From Epiperipatus broadwayi (lineage: Eukaryota > Onychophora > Udeonychophora > Euonychophora > Peripatidae), in contig JAQFVV010013087.1 of assembly GCA_028023455.1 (NCBI GenBank), positions 62,001 to 126,000 on the forward strand: 64,000 nt of DNA. Reading direction: 5' to 3'. The notes below the pieces were generated by a model, which worked only from the letters and a program-made list of their open reading frames with translations, was not told where the DNA came from and did not search any database. Shown in pieces: positions 1 to 17,095 of the stretch. The translations under genes were made by a program, and so were the position numbers. The number at the start of each line of letters is the position of its first letter. The first letter of the stretch is position 1.

Positions 1-25
1 TATATATCTCTTTAGTGTATGCACA

Positions 26-57
<32 letters not shown>

Positions 58-612
58 CTGGGTATCTTTTTACGCAGACTCATTTAATACAAGTTTGAAG
101 TTACGTTATTCATGTTTCACCAGAAGTCGAACTCTGATAATGCACTATTACTTTAAATAATAAATTTCACGCACTTACATCATATTGAAAGTAATAGCAC
201 ATTATTGGAATTCAACTTTCATCTTAGTAATTTCAATATTTTCAGTGCTTTATAATAGTAAGATTTTATGCAATAATGAAATTAAAATCATAATTTCCAC
301 GTTTTATGTATACACACATTAAAATTTACAAGATTATGATATAAATTTGTTCAAACATTGTGCGCGTTAATTTTTCATTTTTAATCACATTCTGTTTTTG
401 CTTTTTAAAAAAGAATGTAATCAATTATTAATCATTTATTGTCCACAAATTTATTTTTAAAAGGTCAGTAATAGCAGTGGGCACAATTAAATTTGACTAT
501 TAAAAATTAAAATCTGATTTTTAATTGTAATTAACAATTTAAAAATTACATGATCACATTTCCTATACTAGCACATTAGTTGTTGATAAACAGAGCAAAA
601 CTCTCCATACAG

Positions 613-755
613 TATTGCCACCTGTGCTAAACAGAGTAATCAATGGATGCCAGAAGGCTTGTGCATAAAATCCCTATCTAATGCCTACTCATCCAATATC
701 CCCAGACTAGTTTCTGGCTTGTGGCCTTCGTCAGTGAGGAGCTTTAATGTGGTGT
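613..755 (-). mobile_element. Partial hairpin element with hammerhead, nested in TIR transposon
   Basis: The stretch from TGCCACC (616) through GAGGAGC (742) matches the left two thirds of the complete 196-bp element at 19655-19850, including the hammerhead core. The right inverted-repeat arm is nearly gone, leaving only a GTGGTG-like stub. It interrupts the TIR transposon relative to copy 2, so it arrived later than that transposon. Confidence 0.62.
700..739 (-). ncRNA. Hammerhead ribozyme motif, truncated hairpin element
   Basis: On the minus strand the order is helix I CCTCA, core CTGACGA, helix II GGC/GCC closing a short loop, GAA, helix III AC-TA-GT, cleavage-site C, then TGGGG pairing back with CCTCA. 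The layout matches a type I hammerhead with minimal helix III. The nucleotides at the base of helix II (A and A) do not pair, which would weaken it. The outer part of helix I is lost with the missing arm. Confidence 0.6.
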
Positions 756-1295
756 GAAATTTGATTTTTAAACGGAATCGAAAATTAAAGACAAAATAAG
801 AATTTAATTTTTAGTTGTTAGTTTTATAAACAATTAATAAAATCATCATTTCAAAGATTAATTAATAATTACGTTGTCACCAGAAAACCATTGACATAAC
901 ATGAGTGTGAATTTGGTGCTAGTTGTTTGCAAATGAACATGTTTTTCGGCAAATAGCTATAATAATTAAAACATGTATTAAAATGTAAATTATTGTACTG
1001 AAATTATGCATAAAATATATTATTTTGAATAAAATTAAATATTATAGTTAAAAAAAAGTTTTCTTGTATCAATTTTTTTTCAAATTTGAAATTTTTTATT
1101 AGTCATATTTTATTTCCTTATTTTTTTTTTTTTTTTTTTGCGCAAATTTCAAAGTAATTTTACATTGGTGCTTTTTTTAAAAAATCACAGACCGCATCCC
1201 TCATTTTTCAATGTTAGTTATGTCTATTTTTGAGCGATTTTATGTGCGCATGTTTTCTGAGGAACCTATCTATCGCATAAAACGAGACCCAGGTG

Positions 1296-2797
1296 TGTGT
1301 ATATATATATAGTAAATCTTTACATTTTGATTTACAAGTGATAAACTTACATCACCCATAACTTTGACATTAACCACTTTGATAATAACATAATGTTTAT
1401 CACTAAACATTTGGTAGACTAATGATTGTCTATAGCCTAGTTAAACATTAAACCTTAATTAAAGTTTACTATATATCTGATGTTTTAAAAATAAACACAC
1501 GAGAGAAATAGAAATGTCAACACCCCCATGTGTGTCTTTAATTAAAATATTAGATATATAATCCTTTAACGAAGATTGCAGTTTATATCTGGCTAAAGAC
1601 AATTTCTTGATTAACAGGCAATTAATGATAATTAATACTACAGTTACATAGAATGTGCAGTGTCAAAATTGTGGGTGATATAAGTCTGATACATACAAAA
1701 AATACAACAATTTAGTAAATTATATTCCCGTGGAAATAAACGTATTTTAGTGAATCAAAAGTTCACGTATGACAGTTATATCCCACATTAATCACCATAA
1801 CGGGGACTTTATTTTTTTGCACCATTAATAATTTTGTAATTTTTAATTAACACTAAATTGACAGATAAAATATTAAATAAATATATTATAGAAAATAAAT
1901 TAAGGAGGTAATTATTTAAATCATTTTAAAGATTTCAGAATAAATAATAATAATAATGTGTTAATTCTCATTTACATATTTTATGAAAAAGTATAGGATA
2001 TCTGCATTTGATCTGCATAAATTAAATTAAAAATGATTGACACTTAATCAAATCTTATTATGTATAAGTCTTCATAATTATAACTTATTTTGTCATTACT
2101 AAAATGTAAAACTATTATATGTAATACATTTTTGAGGAGAAATTTATATGTAAGTAACAAATAAATAGAATATGCCTAATGCAATATAAATTATTTATGC
2201 AAACATTTAAGTGTAATTGCATATAAATAACTTTATATGAGAGCAATAGACTTTTTCAAAACATTACTTTTATACTTAGAGATGGTTTTAGCAAAAAAAA
2301 AAAAAAAAGATCGATCATTTCTTACCCTGTATTCTTCCAATTTTTTTATTTTTAGTAATTATATTAAAAGAAAATGGAATAAATAGCTATATGTTAATGT
2401 AAAATATAATTTCTAAGTAAAATGTTATAACAAAAACTAATTTTATGAATATATGTTTACTGTTACACATATACTTACGACTGTATTGCCTAATGCAATA
2501 TAAATTATTTATGCAAACAGTTAAGTGTTGTAGCATATAAATAATTTCATATGAGGGCAAAACATTTCTTCGAAACACTATTTTATACATGGAAATGGTT
2601 TTAATAAAAAAAATATCAATCAGAAATTAATATATGCAAAGACCTTACTCGTGCGCGCGCACCCCCCCCCACACACACTATATATTATTAATTAGGAGTA
2701 ATTTCGATAATATATATGCACTAATATTATCTATAGTTTTTAAACATTTTTCAGTATCTATTAAGTTATGACTCATTTAATTTAATTTAATTTTCAG
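1296..2797. other. Presumed intron of the left LRR gene
   Basis: This stretch lies upstream of the splice acceptor at 2791-2797. It is A+T rich and has no credible coding frame. It contains an imperfect direct duplication of about 118 bp (2173-2290 and 2488-2607, both beginning GCCTAATGCAATATAAATTA) and a CG/CA-rich simple tract near 2650-2680. Confidence 0.4.
2173..2607 (+). repeat. Two direct copies of a ~118-bp repeat
   Basis: The segments at 2173-2290 and 2488-2607 share long identical runs and diverge by scattered substitutions. They are about 315 bp apart. The stretch between them shows no clear third copy. Confidence 0.7.
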
Positions 2798-2964
2798 GTA
2801 ATCCATTTCTTTGTGACAGAAACTTGATTCACTTCGTGTCTCATGTCCAAGCTGTCCCAAAGAAATTCCGCAACAAGTTGTTTACCAAGTGTAAATATCC
2901 TCCTCAATTTGAAGGGATCACTCTAAGTGAAGCAAATACCAGGGTTATGCTTGAAATCTATTAA
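2798..2964 (+). CDS. Terminal exon of a secreted LRR protein (LRR C-cap)
   Basis: A pyrimidine-rich TTTTCAG acceptor ends at 2797. The exon opens in phase 1 (GT completes a split Gly codon) and encodes about 54 residues beginning NPFLCD and ending at TAA 2962-2964. NPFxCD followed about 25 residues later by a second Cys (FTKCKYPP) is the classic start and disulfide pattern of an LRR C-terminal cap. The gene's earlier exons lie outside the window to the left. The partner exon at 56494-57061 ends in phase 1 exactly where this cap would begin, which supports both splice sites. The role is presumably an extracellular protein-interaction scaffold; the ligand is unknown. AATAAA signals follow at 2989 and 3040. 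Confidence 0.82.
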
Positions 2965-2988
2965 TCATATATATCTTCATATAAAAAA

Positions 2989-3045
2989 AATAAATTATGA
3001 TGCAAATATTAGACAATTTGCTGTTATCAACTTTTCTATAATAAA
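2989..3045 (+). terminator. Candidate polyadenylation signals of left LRR gene
   Basis: AATAAA occurs at 2989-2994 and again at 3040-3045, 25 and 76 bases after the stop codon. The second is followed by a GTGTTT stretch of the kind found downstream of cleavage sites. In such A-rich DNA either could be fortuitous. Confidence 0.5.
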
Positions 3046-3165
3046 ATGTGTTTCAAAAATGAGATGTATAGTTAATTTCTTGATCCATAAGTGACGTTTT
3101 ATTTATTGGATTATTAAAAAAATATATATTTTTTATCTCCTCCATCAAACTATTAACTTTTGTTA

Positions 3166-3199
<34 letters not shown>

Positions 3200-4582
3200 T
3201 TTTTTATTTTTTTTATATATTATATAATTTATACTTTTTGTAGAATATGTGGCCTTTATAATATACTAACTTTTTAGAAGGAATGTTCTTGATATGGAAT
3301 GAAGTAGATCTAAGATCTCAGACTATAATTGGTTAGCTATTTAGCTGTTTTGCCTTTTATTGTATAAAAAATTAAACATGATATTTGACTTCTAGATGTT
3401 TAAATTGCAGTAAAATGTTAAAATATTTATTGTATTATTATATCATACATTCTACATTGATTAATCAAACATACAATAGATGGCTCGATAGGAGTGAAAA
3501 TTAAACGACATACACAAAAAAAAGCATATGAAAAATTTTTGTAATATCTTTGCTGTTAATAATTTTGAGTTACATATAATGAAAAAAAAAAATAAACATT
3601 ATTGATTTGCTGTCTTCCTATTGGTGATAAATTAAAATGGCATGGGCATGAACTCATTTAAAATTTAGCTTCATTTCAACTTCTGTATATCACATTGTAG
3701 AAAAATGTTTGATAGATGATTTTAAATTACATATTAAAGATTTGGACTCTGGATTCTGAGATATTTCATAAAACCCACAAATGAATTAAAGTATTTCATA
3801 AATGAATAACTATTATTTTAAGGTTGATGTCTAACAAGCCTCGTTATAAATTAATCATAAATAAATTTCACAAGATAAATATATTTATTGTAATAATAAT
3901 CATATTAACATTTTAATATAACATATACAATTTATAAGTGTTCAATTGTGGATATTGATTCAAACTACATATTTCATGATGTAATCCCTCAAATTACAAG
4001 CTGTGTTTTGTTCAGTTTGGCAAAGAACTAGCGTTATCCACAATGAGATTGAGAGATCACAATATTGATTCTGCTGGTGCATAAATTTTTTATGACTGGC
4101 CAAGCAATAAAACCATCAGCTTGCCCCTATCCTATTTACTAGAAAAATGTTTTTTTTTTTTTTTACTAACAATTTTATTTATATACTGGAAATATATATT
4201 CCTTTCAATAGCTTTTCTTACCATTTATATATATTTTACAATTTTTAAGGATCCATTGTTGCAGTTTTGATATTTTCGTTGCCAGTATTTAAAAAGCAAT
4301 AATTTCTGTTCCATTTGAACAATTTCTGTAGTTCTTTAATAGTATAAAATGATTTTAAAAGTTGTAATTTAAATATGTTAGAATGTAACAAAATTAGTAT
4401 TGTTAAATATCTATACTGACTTATGAAAAGACTTCATAGTTCTTGCTTTTCATTAACATGTACCTTCAATTTCATTAATCAAAAAACACAACGTATGTTG
4501 GATCGATAGAAAGTATTCCAAATTTGCAAAACTTATTTTCTGTTATTCAAAGTAAAACACACTATTGATATATTTACATTTG

Positions 4583-4584
<2 letters not shown>
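3046..4584. other. Intergenic A+T-rich DNA, nothing recognised
   Basis: Holds poly-T runs (3181-3205), a short (TA)n and low-complexity sequence. A segment around 3990-4140 is of more balanced composition and may be an old repeat, but I cannot name it. Confidence 0.4.

Positions 4585-4642
<58 letters not shown>
4585..4642. repeat. (TA)n microsatellite before 2.7-kb repeat copy A
   Basis: About 29 uninterrupted TA units end exactly at the first base of repeat copy A (GAGTTGAGTC). An equivalent array precedes copy B. Confidence 0.95.
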
Positions 4643-7370
<2,728 letters not shown>

Positions 7371-7386
7371 ATATATATATATATAT

Positions 7387-8774
7387 TGTAGCGTTTACCA
7401 TTTTACTAGACCACTATATGCCCCAAATGTATATTTGAGCGTGAGTTGATCAAGCTGTCTCAAAAAGAAAAAAGAAAGTTGTATTTCTATTCTAAAAACA
7501 CAGCTATTTTTCCTGACCAACTTCAGCCTATTAATTGTTAAGAATTGTGCTATTGACAAAATCAACTTTTAATTTTATTTCATATGGGCGCCAGGATTCC
7601 TAAGAATCCGCTGAAATATGTCGCCAGCACCTCTCGCAAGTTGTAAAACAAAAAAAAATAAAAAGATTTTTATTATATTTTTTCTTTAAGGGGCGGTAAT
7701 TCTACCGTAATGAGAATTAATGATTTTTACGATTATTAGTCCTGGGCGTATTGAAACATATTGGCAATGGTAACTTACATTTTAATCTTATTACACTAAA
7801 AATAAATTTAATAATAAAAAAATAATAACTATTATTAATAACGAACAAATGAAAATTGAAGTTAGAAATATTTTTATTATTATAACAGATTAAAAATCTG
7901 TTTAAGTAAAAATGAGGATTCCTAATCAAGTAAATCAGAGAGAACACATATTAATTCAAATATGACACAATCAATAAAATAAAATAATTAATTAAAAAGT
8001 TCTGGTATAAACAAAAGTCTCTCGTACAGAAAAAATCAAAGTCTTTATCGGGATTATTTTAAGACTTGTTTGCAAACGCTTAATTTTGTCATAATTGGGA
8101 ATAAGTAGTCTTAACTTACCGGTAAGCTTTGTGAATTCACGAAGGTTGTAGATAACTATGCATAGTTTTTCGGGGTTGAATTGAGCTCACAGCCTTTGAT
8201 TATTAGTTGATCTTGGTGCTGGTTCCATAGGCTAGTCGCGTAAGCTTCTCTGTTGTCCATCGGTAATGATGTCAGCTAACGCTCCGGTCTACTCTCGTAT
8301 GAATAACTTCTTCATCGTAGAGTGGTCTGGATTCTCTAATCCAAACCCAACCAAAAGAATATCAGCTAAACCAAGACATTCCTCCAACCGAATCCCTCCT
8401 TTTTATACTCGAGGTCCCGTTGTCGGACTTCTGCGCATGCTCATATCATGGTGTTTTGTGTTTATAATCTTATACAGTCTTTATCATTTTTTAATTACTA
8501 AGTTCTCATTTTTTTATCAAGTTTTCGGCCATGTTTAATTAGCTAAAATATTTTTCTTTTAGCTTATCTTTTTACTTGCTTTTGGAATTCTTTTGTTCTC
8601 TCTAATTCTACTTTTATTTCCAGTTAAGTAAAAAAAATATGAAAGAAAAATTTAACTTTCATTGTACGTTATTTTCAAAAAAATTATAGTCAATTAAAAA
8701 TCTAAATCTACTTTTATTTTTTTAGCTTCTACCAAATGCCAATATATTTGCAACGTATATAAATAAACGTTACA
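7387..8774. mobile_element. Solo LTR of an unidentified LTR retrotransposon
   Basis: The segment begins TGTAGCGTTTA and ends TAAACGTTACA, a TG...CA bounded pair of short inverted termini as in retroviral-type LTRs. It is flanked on both sides by TA repeats and lies precisely in the (TA)n between repeat copies A and B. No retrotransposon coding sequence adjoins it, so it is best read as a recombined solo LTR of 1388 bp. The terminal TGTA/TACA style and TA target match the 13-kb Gypsy element at 42460-55432, but the body is different. The 90-codon open frame at 8266 is not credible as a gene. Confidence 0.62.
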
Positions 8775-8798
8775 ATATATATATATATATATATATAT

Positions 8799-11844
<3,046 letters not shown>

Positions 11845-11915
<71 letters not shown>
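11845..11915. repeat. (TA)n tail of Penelope-like element
   Basis: A pure TA run directly follows, in the element's minus-strand sense, the last unique bases of the PLE. The second copy of that terminus (15130-15166) is also followed by (TA)n, so the array looks like the element's own 3' tail. Confidence 0.85.
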
Positions 11916-11917
<2 letters not shown>

Positions 11918-11934
11918 AACCTTCCCATAATTCA

Positions 11935-12591
11935 CTACAAATTCCACCTTCCCTTAATATCAAAAGAAGTCTTCATAAGATTGATAGCCTCAGAATCAAG
12001 GAGTTTTATCATCAAAGTCTCCTTTATACTTCTTTTTAACTCATTCTTTTCATAAAAAATAACTGAAACATTGTTAAACAATATTCTATGACCTGTATTC
12101 AATTCATGAATATATAAAGCTGAGTTAAGATACCTATGTTTAACCCTACTTATATGAACCTTAACCCTTTCATTAAGGCTAAATTTACTCTGACCTACAT
12201 AAAATTTACCACAACTACATGGAATTTTATAAACAATACCAGGAATAGACCTACTATCAATAGACTGCTTTGAACCATTAAGTAATGAATTCAAATCAGA
12301 ACCTTTCCTCCATGCAACCTTCATTCCACCTAACAAATGACTATTCCTATAAACCAAATTATAAATTGATGATTTAAATGGTAAAGACATATAATCATCA
12401 TCCTTACCAAAAAAATTCTTATCATCCAAATCATGACTATAAACATTATTATTAAATATCACTTTTTTAATAAAATCATGATTATAACCCAATTCTACAT
12501 ATTCAGCAGCAAATTGACTTCTTTGAATATCAGCATCATTATTAAAATTATTAAGCCTTCTATTCCGACAACAAAAATTCAACAAAGACAT
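11935..12591 (-). pseudogene. PLE GIY-YIG endonuclease domain (and RT C-terminal part)
   Basis: The longest open block of the element, 218 codons. Near residue 118 it reads GIVYKIPCSCGKFYVGQS, the GIY-YIG signature with the CxC insertion typical of Penelope-like elements. Further on are a conserved Arg (ERVKVH), a His-containing ELNTGH motif and a Glu/Asn-rich end. In PLEs this nuclease makes the target cut that primes reverse transcription. The first ~110 residues correspond to the RT C-terminal side. The frame itself is intact, but the rest of the protein is broken upstream, so it is listed as a pseudogene. Confidence 0.85.
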
Positions 12592-13531
12592 ATTTTTTAT
12601 GTATAAAAGGCTGATAACTCTCAGGCCTAATCATATTTCTCATATTTTTAGGTTTTATAAAAGGACTACAAAAGAAAACATCATTAACCTTCTCAACATT
12701 TAAATCTAAAAACTTTAATTTTACAAAATCAAAACCACCCCCCTAAATTGTAAACTTAATACTAGAATCAAAACCATTCAATGCACATAAAACTCTTCTA
12801 ATTTCTCTATCTGAATAACAAACAAACAATCATCAACATGCCTAACAAATAATTTAATAGAACATGAAAACATATTAATAATACTACACTCCAAATAATC
12901 AATATAGACAGCACACATCAATGGAGTAATGACATAATCAATAACCCAACCTTCTCTAATCTTATAAAACACATCATTAGACATAAAATACATTGAATCC
13001 TCTAACAGCAAAAGCAAATCATGAAAAACCTTAATCTTACCTGCAGAAAAACATTCTAATTTTTTTTTAAAATTGAAAGAAAAACATCAATACTTTTTAA
13101 TCTATTAACCGATTGATACATATTTTCAATGTCTATACTACCAAAAACACAATCATCATCCAAAACAAAACCGGTTATTTTCTTAAAAGCCTCAAAAGAA
13201 GAAGAAACACAAAATTGACCCAATTTTATATAATCCTTAAAATATCTTATAATAAATTTTGATATTTTATCAACAATTTTTCCTGTAAAATCAAAAATAC
13301 ATCTCAAAGGAAAATTATCTTTATGAGACTTCAAATTAAAGAAAACCTTTGGAGCCACAAAATCACTATGGTAAAAATTTAAATAAGTAGCTCTATCAAA
13401 AATATTTTTATTTTCCATAACTTTCATAATCTTATATAATTTAGATTTTATTTTTTTACCAGGATCAGAATCTAAAATAGCATATTTTCCATTATTTAAT
13501 TCTAAAGAAACTACTTTTAAAATCAATATTA
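12592..13531 (-). pseudogene. PLE reverse transcriptase, broken
   Basis: The block 13526-13056 holds PLRCIFDFTGK (the region before RT motif A) and FGSIDIENMYQSV, the motif A equivalent with its catalytic Asp. The block 13017-12778 holds RHVDDCLF, a motif C in which the usual Tyr/Ala before VDD is His. The block around 12730-12600 reads, in shifted frames, VKFLDLNVEK, the motif after the catalytic centre. At least two frameshifts separate these pieces. The polymerase would have copied the element's RNA from a nicked chromosomal primer. Confidence 0.78.
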
Positions 13532-14299
13532 TTTAACAATACAAACCGGCCTCCTTTATCTTCTTTTAACAATACTACATCATTGGCTTTCAATCTTTTT
13601 TTTAACAAAACTAATTTCCTTAGGGGCAAAAACAATTTTTTCTCTTTTAAGTAATTGACTATTCAAAATAACCTGTTAAGACATTTTATTTTCATCAAAA
13701 ATATTATTATTACTTTCAATGGCAGAAACAAAATCAAAAACTACATTTTTATTAGCAAATGGAACAAAGCCAGGACCCTTAGCTAAAATAGCCATATCAG
13801 ATACATTCAAAACATAATTTGACAAATTTAAAACAGATGAAGCATCAGGCCTATTTTTATAAGACCCAAATCTAAACTCTTTTCCTTTCACAAAACTTTT
13901 ATTTTCAGCATTTCCAATCAACCATTTAAATTTCTTGAAATACTTATTATTATAAGTGATTTCACACTTACTCCTAAACCACTATAAAAAAGAATTTAAA
14001 ACATAATAATTAAAATTCCGTCTAAAATCCAACTTTCTTCTAAACATTTTATAACTATCAATTAAATTAGAATAACTACTCATAATCTGCATAATAAATT
14101 GTTTAAGAATAAATCTTTTAAAATTTAGAATAAAATCGCAATTAGAAAATAAAACCAGTTTCCTATCCAATTTAATATTACAGGAATTAGGAAACACATT
14201 GCAAAACCTACAAGACTTAAGAAAATTAACCTGAGCTTTTAAAGATTCAATTCTATTAGACATATTAATCAACTTTTTTTTTCTAAAATTTTTACACAA
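13532..14299 (-). pseudogene. PLE N-terminal region, broken
   Basis: The block 14299-13982 is a Lys/Phe-rich frame with no named domain. The block 13921-13676 contains NLSNYVLNVSDMAILAKGPGFVP, in which the LSN-x-L ... L-x-KGP-x-F-x-P pattern is a hallmark of the region just before the RT in Penelope-like proteins. Near 13550-13600 a different frame gives VLLKEDKGGRFVLL, the DKGG motif. Frames change between all three, so no continuous protein is made. Confidence 0.68.
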
Positions 14300-14990
14300 G
14301 AAAAATTATCATACAAAACCTGCCACATACTGAAAGAAAATTAATAACTATACAAATACAAACGAATAAATAATAATAAAAAAAATAATACAAATTAATA
14401 ATACAAATACACAAAACAAAGCAAATAAAATATGAAATTCACTAAACTATAAAACCCTATTCAAAATATTAATTAGTATACCTAATTAGGAAACCAAAAC
14501 TGCCTAACACTATAATTAACTTATAAAAACTGCCACATATTGAAAGAAAATTAATAACTATGCAAATACAAACAAATAATTAATACTAAACAAAAGCACA
14601 AAAATAATAAAATTAGTAATACAAATACACAAAACAAATAAAATATGAAATTCACAAAACCATATATCACTATTCAAAATATTAAATAGTATACCTAAAT
14701 AGAAAACCAAAACTGTCTAACACTATACTAGCAAAAATAAAAATGCAAAACCATAAAACAATACAATAATAGATTAAATTTTAAAAATTTTACCAAAATC
14801 CTTATACAACCATGTTCACACTAAACAATTAAATCAAAAACAACCCTCCCCATATTGGTGCCCTTTTTTTAAAAAAAAAAAAATCGATGGATGAAGAAGG
14901 GTTGAAAACAATCCACCATATTATAAGGGTGGTGTTGTTTTGATTGTTTTTTTAAATTATTGTGGGGTGTGGGGAGGGGGTGGGGTGTGT

Positions 14991-15021
14991 GGTTTCATCT
15001 ACTACAAATAGACCTTCTCAA
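14991..15021 (-). ncRNA. Hammerhead-like remnant upstream of PLE
   Basis: On the minus strand TTGAGAA is followed by a 7-bp hairpin (TCTAT...GTAGA with a three-base loop) and then GAAACC. The same arrangement, with paired substitutions in the hairpin, is present in the element at 34964-35132, where the remaining hammerhead parts are complete. Here the second half of helix III is missing (a C/A-rich tract follows), so this copy would not cleave. Its place at the PLE's 5' side agrees with the known position of hammerheads in PLE pseudo-LTRs. Confidence 0.4.
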
Positions 15022-15042
15022 GTGAAAATCAATCTAAAGGAT

Positions 15043-15048
<6 letters not shown>

Positions 15049-15127
<79 letters not shown>

Positions 15128-15166
15128 AACAAACCTTCCCATAATTCACTACAAATTCCACCTTCC
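15049..15166 (-). repeat. (TA)n plus duplicated 37-base PLE 3' terminus
   Basis: The 37 bases at 15130-15166 are identical to 11916-11952, the PLE's 3' end, and abut a (TA)n tract (15049-15125). This is the remainder of a strongly 5'-truncated upstream PLE copy, giving the main copy a pseudo-LTR arrangement. It also marks the point where the LINE remnant on its right is interrupted. Confidence 0.78.
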
Positions 15167-16140
15167 AGGTAATGATCTGTTGAAGCCTGGAGATGAGATC
15201 GACCAAGGGCAGGAAGAAAACTATTTGATTTATGTTTTTCTTAACCCAGCAATGATAATTCCAGGGAGGTCATGTTCCAGTCTGAGCAAGAGGAGATTCA
15301 GGAATGTAGTCAACAACAAAGTGCTCAGTTAAGAGCCTTCAGAAATGGCAATGTTAGGCATAAAACTGGAGACTACTTTCCCATTGAAGATAACTTGGAT
15401 TTCTCTATTGGACAGGAAATTATGGGGGAAGGACATAAGCACCTCGAGAATTGTAAGGTCCTTAGGACACCAAGGAGCAGGTCAACTTAAGAGAGTTGAA
15501 GGCTGCCTAGATGTCTAGTTCTACAGTGATGAGCTGGCCACTTTGAAACTGCTTAACATCGCCAGTGCTCAGCTTAAAGAGTGTGGCAGCTCCAAAAGTG
15601 AACCACACTTTACAAGAAAATGTGAGGCAGAATGGGCAGGGCATATGGATTGTTTAGTGAATCTTTGATGGTAGACTCAATAAGTTTTATGAACAGATGG
15701 GTCATGGAAATGGGCCTAAGAGTCTTAAGCTCTGTAGGTGGCTGATCTTGCTTAAGGAAAAGGACTAATGTTACTGAATAAAGACCCTCAATGATGTAAG
15801 CATCTGAGTCCAGCTTGTTAATCATGTTGAGAATGATGAGGATGGTTAAATGACTTAAATGGAAGAAGGAGGAATTTGGGGCTGGCATGAGGACCAGGGT
15901 AGATGTGGTAGTGGAAGCTTTTCAGTTTGTTAAGTAGCATGGCCTGGGTGATGCCAGAATCAGAGTTGACATTCAAGGTTGATGGCATTGTGAAAGTAGG
16001 GATGTCAGCTTTGAGAATCATGTGCTTGTAATGGTTTCTCAAATGAATGAGAAATACCTGACTTATGTAGGATTTGTTGCTGACCATGAAATGTGAGGGG
16101 GTAGATTTATTCCTCTGGGAACCAAGAACCCACAACAGGT
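15167..16140 (-). pseudogene. Non-LTR retrotransposon (LINE) reverse transcriptase fragment
   Basis: On the minus strand, frames from 16135 to about 15490 contain a Gly-Pro-rich spacer (YPGPHASP), then LFLKQDQPPTELKTLRPISM and LFIKLIESTI, the Lys...RPI(S) region of LINE-type RTs. In a shifted frame near 15510 comes VELDI followed by AAFNSL, with one stop between them: the motif A (LDx...AF) region. The catalytic YxDD is not found, and the fragment stops at the PLE terminus. Composition is more GC rich than its surroundings. Dead fragment; the clade is not determined. Confidence 0.62.
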
Positions 16141-17095
16141 AACTTCTGGTACAACAAGGCTGATGTTCTACAAACCTCTGGGTGTGAAATTTAACATTTT
16201 TGACCCAGTTTGTATTTTCTAGTAACTTTTACATCACATTTGCTTTCAGTAATTGTTCTTTTGTTAATAGTTGAATATATTGATTTTGTAATTCAATTAA
16301 CTTTTTAAGCTTTCTTTATGTTTCATTGACTTTATGTATGTAATATGATTTGAATTCATAGAACCTTTTTTTCTAAATTATGTTTTTAATTGTAAGATTA
16401 TTATTAAATGGTAAATTTGGGACTCCCATATTCTGCTTTCATTTATTAAAGGGAGCATTGTCAATTTATCTTTATCTCTTTTTGCAAAGATGGAGATTGT
16501 TTTTTTTCAGTGATGTATATAAATATCTGAAATTGATTCGATATAAAAACACATCCTGCTTTTAATTTTTATCAATTTATATTTCTTGTAATGATTAACT
16601 GACAACTGAAAATGGAGAACATGACATTTTGAAGTAAATTTTAAAAGGAAGAAGAAAAATTCTCATTTCACTTAATTCATGTTGATAATTATTTCATTGG
16701 TGTTCATTTAAGATATAAATAATTACATAATTATAGTGCATGTAGATATAAAAATGTTTTAAATATCATAATAGATTTTCATTGTGGATTTTGTATTCAT
16801 TCCTCCACAAGAAATATTCAATGATGATTCTTCAATTAACAACCACATATTTCTAAAATACATTGTTGTATTATAGTTATCCAATAATTCATTGCAGACA
16901 GCTATAAAAGATTCAAATCATCACATGGACATCCATTTCCTAGATAAAAGCTAGACATATCAAGGGAATATTAAAAACATTTAAATAGAATAGATAGTAA
17001 AACATTTATTTTAGAAAACAATCAATTCATAACATTAGAAAAAATATTAACAAATAAAAATGTATTGATTTTATTTAAGTTGCATTAATATTATA
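16141..17095. other. A+T-rich DNA, nothing recognised
   Basis: No credible frame, repeat pair or RNA structure noticed. Confidence 0.4.

Larger units (their letters stand above)
55..1295. mobile_element. TIR DNA transposon, non-autonomous, copy 1
   Basis: The ends are inverted repeats: CACCTGGGT on the left and ACCCAGGTG on the right, continued outward by CA/TG and TA repeats. The interior aligns, reverse complemented, with 36763-37957, which has the same termini, so this is a dispersed element rather than chance. No transposase reading frame is visible, so it is probably non-autonomous. This copy carries an inserted segment (about 550-755) absent from the other copy; that segment holds a hammerhead-type hairpin element. 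Copy 2 has TA directly outside each end, which suggests a TA target duplication and a Tc1/mariner-like or similar family, but the family is not proven. Confidence 0.72.
11916..15048 (-). mobile_element. Penelope-like retroelement, degenerate
   Basis: Read on the minus strand, the parts follow the canonical PLE order: N-terminal region (14299 to 13676), a DKGG-type reverse-transcriptase entry motif (near 13550), RT fingers and palm (13526 to about 12600) and a C-terminal GIY-YIG endonuclease (12591 to 11935). Several frameshifts and stops separate these blocks, so the copy is dead. A 37-base 3' terminus (11916-11952) is duplicated upstream at 15130-15166 next to another TA array, as in the partial tandem (pseudo-LTR) arrangement known for PLEs. 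A hammerhead-like remnant lies between the upstream terminus and the coding region. Confidence 0.85.

Noticed and set aside
8266-8538. 90-codon frame in the solo LTR
   Set aside because: No domain or homologous pattern; lies inside a presumed LTR.
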